Assembly (NCBI RefSeq): GCF_000425425.1
Contig: NZ_AUDK01000022.1
Span: forward strand, 1-64,000
DNA: 64,000 bases
Reading direction: 5' to 3'
From: Flavobacterium daejeonense DSM 17708
GTDB lineage: Bacteria; Bacteroidota; Bacteroidia; Flavobacteriales; Flavobacteriaceae
In this document: in pieces, positions 59,257 to 64,000 of the stretch
How the letters are laid out: every line of letters begins with the position of its first letter
Numbering within the stretch: position 1 is the first letter of the stretch
Position numbers and translations under genes: made by a program
Notes under the pieces: generated by a model
The model's input: the letters and a program-made list of their open reading frames with translations, nothing else
The model's database searches: none
Told to the model about the DNA's origin: nothing

Positions 59257-59531
59257 GACAAATATACGGCAAGAAAATGCGATTTCTACAACAAAAATTC
59301 AGTTTAACAAAATTTTAAAACAAGATTCGGAAGGATTAGTCTTTTTTTTTGAATATCATAAAAAAAGTAATGATAAAAAATTAAACTCATAATTTTGGGT
59401 TTAGCTCAAAAATTCAAAAAACAGTTGATTTTACACTTATAAGCTTTTTTTAACTAAAAAAACGTCTGAGATTTGACTAAAAACGACCGTTCTCAATCTT
59501 TGTTAAATAATGATTTTATAGTTTTCGGGAT

Positions 59532-61733
59532 TTAAAAAGGGAAACCAACACTAAACCAGGTATAACTTTTTCCGGTTTCCGGCGACCAGCTTCTTTTTAT
59601 CTCTATAGGCCCAATAGCTGTTTCTAAACCATAACCTAAAGCATAGCCGGATATTTGCGGAATAGAAACCCAATCGACTGTTTGAAAAATATCCTCTCCA
59701 ATATTGGCATAATTTGCCGTAAAATTAAGATGATTGTTTTTGAAGACTTCACAATCCAATGTCAGTGTTGATTTAATGTAACTATTGCCGCCCATGCTCA
59801 GAAAATCATAGCCGTAGAAATGGCTGAAATTATTAGAAACATTATACCCAAATCCTCCCAGAATAAAATTAAAGAAAGACACACTTTTACCTCCAATGGC
59901 AAATCCGGCTTCAGTTTGAAATCTTACCGTAGCCGACTTAAACAACTGAAACGCCACTCCAAAATCAGCCTTAGCAATCGAAAAAGGATTAAATTCCCCT
60001 GTATAATCGGAAGAATACAAATAGGAATGAATATCTCCTGAAAACGACCAACCTCTTTTTGGAAAAAATTTATCGTCCATAGAATCAAAATTCAAGCGAC
60101 CAAAAACACTCAGATAATCACTTTTATCAATTTTAGGATCGGTATTCGCCAGCGTTTTAGAATTAATATTCAAATATTTATATTCCACACCGCCACCAAT
60201 CAGGAAACGTTGGGCAAACATGGTTTGAAAATACAACTGATTTGTCAAATCAAACAAATCAACATTAAGAGACTGAATGCCTAAATCCCCAAAATTCAGA
60301 TTACTAATTTGCCCTTCTACATTTCTGTTAAACTGATTTAAAAAAGATTTGAATCCCAAACTGATATTGTATCCGTTTTCGATATAATAGTCAAAATTAT
60401 ACCTGAAATTATCTCCCAAAATCACATCTAACGAAGCGACATCATTTTTAAAAAAGTTTTTCTTATGCGTTAGATTAATTAAAACCGAACTTTTATACAA
60501 TCCATCATAATGCAAGCCAAATTTCAAAAAATTATTTATTGGATTTTCTTTTAATACCAAATTCAAATCGTCCTTTCCGTTATCATCCTCAAATGAATAA
60601 TCGATGGCACTAAAGTTTTCCGTAGCATTCAGATTATTAATTCCGGTTTGCAATTGACGGTAACTGATTTTGGTTCCCGGTTTAAACCGCAACTTTCCAT
60701 AGATATATTCTTTGGTATAATTTCTCAATTTGTTGCAGTTTATAGCAGCAATTTGCAAACTATCCGACTGTTGCTCTAATTTTGGTTTTTTATAATTTTT
60801 AGATTGAACACCTAATTGTTTTAATCGTTCAAAAACCGAAAAAGCAGCTTCTTCTCCTCTGCTCAAAATTACATCACCGCTGTCAAAAGACATCACCCCG
60901 TATTCTCTCACATCCGGACGAATATAAATATCCGTTTTCAAAATATTCTGCTTCATTTTATCAATAGAATGAAGGTTGGTTATTTGCACCAAAATTTTAG
61001 TAGCATCATTGAGTTCTTTTCTGTCCAGTAAATCATTTTGAACATCCACACCAATAATAATATCAGCTCCCAATTTTCTAACTTCATCTACCGGATAATT
61101 ATTAACCACACCGCCGTCAACCAAAAAGCGATCCTGGTATTCAACCGGAGAAAACAAAGACGGAAAAGCCGAACTCGCAATCATCGCCTGAGCCAGATTT
61201 CCTTTGTTCAACACCACTTGCTCTCCTGTTTCAATATCAGAGCCTATACACAAAAAAGGAATCGGAAGTTTATTAAAATCTCTTACATGGCGAACATTTC
61301 GGGTGATTCGGCTTAGCAAATTAAAATTATACAAACCTTTAGAAAGCGCATCCGGAATACCAATTTTGTATTTGTTAAATGGCAAAACCAACGAATAAAC
61401 TTCATCGTTACGTTTCTCATAAAAATTCTTCGTTTGCCGCGGAATATAATCACTCAACAATTCATCAAAATCAGTTTCTTTAAAAATAGAATCAAGCTGG
61501 GCAGCATTATAACCTGCCGCATACAAACCACCCACAACAGCCCCCATACTGGTTCCGCCAATATAATCAATCTTAACTCCGGCCTCTTCAATTACTTTAA
61601 GAACCCCAATATGAGCAAATCCTTTTGCACCACCGCCACTTAAAACCAAACCTATTTTAGGTCTGTCTTTTTTTTGGGAAAACATTGTTAAACCACTAAA
61701 AAAAACAAGTAACAAGAGGATATATTTTTTCAT
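59532..61733 (-). CDS. Patatin-like phospholipase fused to a POTRA-BamA-type outer-membrane barrel
   Basis: The 733-residue protein has a signal peptide (residues 1-19). The patatin domain at about 25-230 has the oxyanion LSGGGAKGFAHIGV, nucleophile Ser62 in GGTSMGAVVGG and catalytic Asp206 in VDGGVVNNYP. A POTRA-like segment lies at about 335-400 (FKPGTKISYRQLQTGINNLNATENFSAIDYSFED). A 16-strand-type beta-barrel of about 330 residues follows, ending WFSVGFPF with a terminal Phe. This is the PlpD-like architecture: a lipase delivered or displayed through its own outer-membrane pore. It begins 42 nt after uvrC and probably shares its transcript. Confidence 0.92.
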   Translation of the reverse strand: MKKYILLLLVFFSGLTMFSQKKDRPKIGLVLSGGGAKGFAHIGVLKVIEEAGVKIDYIGGTSMGAVVGGLYAAGYNAAQLDSIFKETDFDELLSDYIPRQTKNFYEKRNDEVYSLVLPFNKYKIGIPDALSKGLYNFNLLSRITRNVRHVRDFNKLPIPFLCIGSDIETGEQVVLNKGNLAQAMIASSAFPSLFSPVEYQDRFLVDGGVVNNYPVDEVRKLGADIIIGVDVQNDLLDRKELNDATKILVQITNLHSIDKMKQNILKTDIYIRPDVREYGVMSFDSGDVILSRGEEAAFSVFERLKQLGVQSKNYKKPKLEQQSDSLQIAAINCNKLRNYTKEYIYGKLRFKPGTKISYRQLQTGINNLNATENFSAIDYSFEDDNGKDDLNLVLKENPINNFLKFGLHYDGLYKSSVLINLTHKKNFFKNDVASLDVILGDNFRYNFDYYIENGYNISLGFKSFLNQFNRNVEGQISNLNFGDLGIQSLNVDLFDLTNQLYFQTMFAQRFLIGGGVEYKYLNINSKTLANTDPKIDKSDYLSVFGRLNFDSMDDKFFPKRGWSFSGDIHSYLYSSDYTGEFNPFSIAKADFGVAFQLFKSATVRFQTEAGFAIGGKSVSFFNFILGGFGYNVSNNFSHFYGYDFLSMGGNSYIKSTLTLDCEVFKNNHLNFTANYANIGEDIFQTVDWVSIPQISGYALGYGLETAIGPIEIKRSWSPETGKSYTWFSVGFPF

Positions 61734-61775
61734 AAAACAAGATTCGGTTTTAAAAATTAAACGCCTTTACTTCTA

Positions 61776-63575
61776 TCATTGTGCTGTGCTTTTGTAAAAA
61801 TCGGTAATTTTTTTGGCTTTTGACACTCCTACCACCTCCGAAATTTCTTTTTCTGTAGCCAATTTCAATCTTTTAACACTTTTGAAATGCTGAATCAGCG
61901 CCAACATGGTTTTTTCACCAATTCCGGGAATCGATTCTATCGAAGAATTCAAAGCTCCTTTGCTTCTTCTGTCCCGATGATGCGTAATCCCAAAGCGATG
62001 CGCTTCATTCCGCAAATGCTGAATTACTTTTAAAGTCTCCGATTTTTTATCCAAATATAACGGCACCGGATCATCCGGATAAAACAATTCTTCTAATCGT
62101 TTGGCAATACCAATAATGCTTATTTTTCCGCGCAACCCTAAATCATCCAGACTTTTTAACGCCGAGGACAACTGCCCTTTTCCACCATCAATAATAATTA
62201 GTTGCGGCAAAGATTCCTTTTCGTCCAACAATCGTTTGTATCGACGATAGACTACTTCTTCCATCGAAGCAAAATCATTCGGTCCTTCAACAGTTTTGAT
62301 ATTAAAATGACGGTAATCTTTTTTACTTGGCTTTCCGTCTTTAAAAACCACACAGGCCGAAACCGGATTCGTCCCCTGAATATTCGAATTATCAAAACAT
62401 TCAATATGTCGCGGCTCAACCGGCAAATGCAAATCTTTCTTCATTTGCGCCATAATTCTATTGGCATGCCTATCAGGGTCAACGATTTGTAATTGCTTTA
62501 ATTGTTCTATTCGGTAAAATTTAGCATTTCGTTCAGACAAATCTAAAATTTGTTTTTTATCCCCTAATTGCGGCACGGTCACTTTTATATTCTCACCTAA
62601 ATCCACGGCAAAAGGCACAATAACTTCCTTAGACAACAACTGAAATCGCTCTCTGAGTTCCACAACAGCCAATTCTAACAACTCTTCATCTGACTCCTGT
62701 AACTTCTTTTTCATTTCTAAAGTATGGGAACGAATAATAGAACCATGTGAAATTTGTAAAAAATTCACATAAGCCGAACTTTCATCCGAAACAATAGAAA
62801 AAACATCAACATTGGTAATTCTCGGATTTACAATGGTAGAACGCGATTGGTAATTTTCTAAAACTTCAATTTTTTCCTTGATTTTTTGAGCTTCTTCAAA
62901 ATGCATTTGCTGTGCCAAATCCATCATCAGTTTTCGGAAATCTTTGAGACTTTCTTTGAAATTTCCTTTTAAGATTTCGCGAATAGCATTCACCTGTTTT
63001 TGATATTCTTCCAAAGATTCATAACCCTCACAAGGACCTTTGCAATTGCCAATATGATATTCGAGACAAACCTTAAATTTTCCACTTTTAATATTCGCAT
63101 CACTCAAATCAAAATTACAGGTACGCAACGGATACAATTCCTTAATTAAATCCAAAATAGTATTCACGGTCTTGAAACTGGTATAAGGTCCAAAATATTC
63201 CGACCCGTCTTTCACCATTCTTCTGGTCGAAAATATTCTCGAAAAAGGCTCTTTCTTAATACAAATCCACGGATAACTTTTATCGTCTTTTAAATTGATA
63301 TTATATCGCGGCTGTAAAGTTTTAATTAAATTGTTTTCCAGCAAAAGCGCATCGGTTTCAGTAGGAACCACAATGTGTTTTATCGTCACAATTTTTTTGA
63401 CCAAAACATTCGTTTTAGCTGTATCATGAATTTTATTAAAATAAGAAGAAACCCGTTTTTTTAAATTCTTCGCCTTTCCCACATATAAAATTTTGCCATC
63501 TTTATCGTAATACTGATAAACACCGGGGCTGTCTGGTAAAGTTTGAATTTGAAGTTCGAGAGCTGTTTTTTGCAT
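61776..63575 (-). CDS. uvrC: Excinuclease ABC subunit C
   Basis: The 599-residue nuclease makes both incisions in nucleotide-excision repair. Domains in order: GIY-YIG nuclease (about 13-92, PGVYQYYDKDGKILYVGKAKNLKKR), the Cys-rich linker (CLEYHIGNCKGPCEGY), UVR motif (about 205-240), UvrC RNase H-like endonuclease (about 380-530, HIECFDNSNIQGTNPVSACVVF and IDGGKGQLSSA) and C-terminal helix-hairpin-helix (IPGIGEKTMLALIQHFKSVKRLKLA). All domains are complete. It diverges from the 5-formyltetrahydrofolate cyclo-ligase gene. Confidence 0.97.
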   Translation of the reverse strand: MQKTALELQIQTLPDSPGVYQYYDKDGKILYVGKAKNLKKRVSSYFNKIHDTAKTNVLVKKIVTIKHIVVPTETDALLLENNLIKTLQPRYNINLKDDKSYPWICIKKEPFSRIFSTRRMVKDGSEYFGPYTSFKTVNTILDLIKELYPLRTCNFDLSDANIKSGKFKVCLEYHIGNCKGPCEGYESLEEYQKQVNAIREILKGNFKESLKDFRKLMMDLAQQMHFEEAQKIKEKIEVLENYQSRSTIVNPRITNVDVFSIVSDESSAYVNFLQISHGSIIRSHTLEMKKKLQESDEELLELAVVELRERFQLLSKEVIVPFAVDLGENIKVTVPQLGDKKQILDLSERNAKFYRIEQLKQLQIVDPDRHANRIMAQMKKDLHLPVEPRHIECFDNSNIQGTNPVSACVVFKDGKPSKKDYRHFNIKTVEGPNDFASMEEVVYRRYKRLLDEKESLPQLIIIDGGKGQLSSALKSLDDLGLRGKISIIGIAKRLEELFYPDDPVPLYLDKKSETLKVIQHLRNEAHRFGITHHRDRRSKGALNSSIESIPGIGEKTMLALIQHFKSVKRLKLATEKEISEVVGVSKAKKITDFYKSTAQ

Positions 63576-63713
63576 TAGAATTTAGTTTCAAAAAAGATAA
63601 GAAAATCCCAAAACAAGCTGTTTTAAGACCTTTATTTGAATTCTAATCAAATTTACGAATTACAAATAATTATTTCTACTTTTAACTTTTTAATTCCACG
63701 CATAAAATCAAAC

Positions 63714-64000
63714 ATGGGAAATACTAAAACAGAATTACGCTCCAAATACAAATCACTACGCAAACAACTTTCGGAAAACAACATCGAAGAAATGAGTCTG
63801 ACCATTGCCAATCAATTGTTGAAACTCGATATTTGGGACAAAAATTATTTCCATGTTTTTCTACCCATTGCCGAACATCAGGAAGTGGATACCGAATTGA
63901 TTTTACATTTACTTTCTGGAAAAGATAAAAACATCCTTATCTCAAAATCGGATTTTGAAACCCGCAAAATGACTCATTACCTTTTAACCGATAATACTAA
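63714..64000 (+). CDS. 5-formyltetrahydrofolate cyclo-ligase, N-terminal part
   Basis: The frame opens with ATG at 63714 and runs off the right edge after 95 codons. The start MGNTKTELRSKYKSLRKQLSENNIEEMSLTIANQLLKL and the strand FHVFLPIAEHQEVDTELILHLL are characteristic of the ATP-dependent enzyme that recycles 5-formyl-THF to 5,10-methenyl-THF. The C-terminal half, with the ATP-binding residues, is outside the window. No promoter box is recognised. Confidence 0.88.
   Translation, partial: MGNTKTELRSKYKSLRKQLSENNIEEMSLTIANQLLKLDIWDKNYFHVFLPIAEHQEVDTELILHLLSGKDKNILISKSDFETRKMTHYLLTDNT

Larger units (their letters stand above)
59083..59531. other. Spacer with overlapping promoter, terminator and candidate small RNA
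   Basis: The 449 nt between the DUF3108 and patatin genes contain, on the minus strand, a promoter at 59261-59293, a terminator at 59144-59177 and a second promoter at 59129-59160. The right-hand 240 nt hold A/T-rich sequence without ORFs or hairpins that I can support. No terminator is seen immediately after the patatin stop. Confidence 0.6.

Overview
The window is a 64 kb piece of chromosome from a member of the Bacteroidota, most likely Flavobacterium or a close flavobacterial relative. The DNA is AT-rich and Shine-Dalgarno sequences are scarce. Many genes are preceded by the Bacteroidota promoter pair TTG/TTTG and TAnnTTTG. The gene content fits: HMG-CoA synthase (mevalonate route), a three-gene sdhCAB, an OmpA protein with thrombospondin type 3 repeats, an IPExxxVDY protein, a 632-residue PurF, a surface protein with Ig-like and MBG modules, and the inverted repeats common in flavobacterial spacers.

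Layout. 1-2.9 kb: the first 957 codons of a large secreted surface protein that runs off the left edge. 2.9-4.9 kb: a gene-poor accessory patch (excisionase-like HTH protein, two-TM protein, a doubtful small ORF) beside a CAU-anticodon tRNA with a clear terminator. 5-16.8 kb: methylmalonyl-CoA epimerase, an Ig-like lipoprotein, an omega-amidase-like nitrilase, sdhCAB, HMG-CoA synthase, Xaa-Pro aminopeptidase, an AIM24 protein and an alpha/beta hydrolase. 16.8-24.5 kb: an AddB-like nuclease and an AddA/RecB-like helicase-nuclease with ompA between them. 24.6-29.3 kb: rbfA and an FtsX-type permease, dusB, and lepA behind a structured leader. 29.4-31.7 kb: a decayed gene, a short antitoxin-like ORF, a WYL regulator and a DinB-fold protein. 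31.9-39.2 kb: thiL, a lipoprotein-like histidine kinase with its response regulator, a tandem-repeat microprotein, a LytTR regulator and glyS. 39.3-45.8 kb: comF, superoxide dismutase, purF, a PfkB kinase, a START protein, rnhA and purN. 45.9-51.4 kb: acpP-fabF-rnc, an IPExxxVDY protein, pyk and a Bax-inhibitor-1 protein. 51.5-64 kb: dinB, a CYTH protein, RlpA, a four-TM protein, pgi, an M23 peptidase, tryptophan dioxygenase, a DUF3108 protein, a patatin-BamA protein, uvrC and the start of a 5-formyltetrahydrofolate cyclo-ligase.

Most genes are housekeeping: TCA cycle and respiration, lipid and purine synthesis, translation factors, DNA repair, cell envelope. There is no CRISPR array, prophage, complete insertion sequence or recognisable defence island. 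The more unusual material lies between genes or in small features: two candidate small RNAs with promoter and terminator on the minus strand (about 40959-41031 and 59144-59256), two copies of a structured element resembling the Flavo-1 RNA family (one in the lepA leader), a repeated 16-18 nt palindrome (once inside the thiL promoter spacer and once inside the lepA-leader element), apparently leaderless starts at rbfA, glyS and dinB, a secreted microprotein made of 15-residue repeats, and a LytTR regulator whose receiver has Glu in place of the phosphoacceptor Asp. Start codons were moved from the longest ORF where a promoter or ATG decided the matter; several genes appear to start with TTG.
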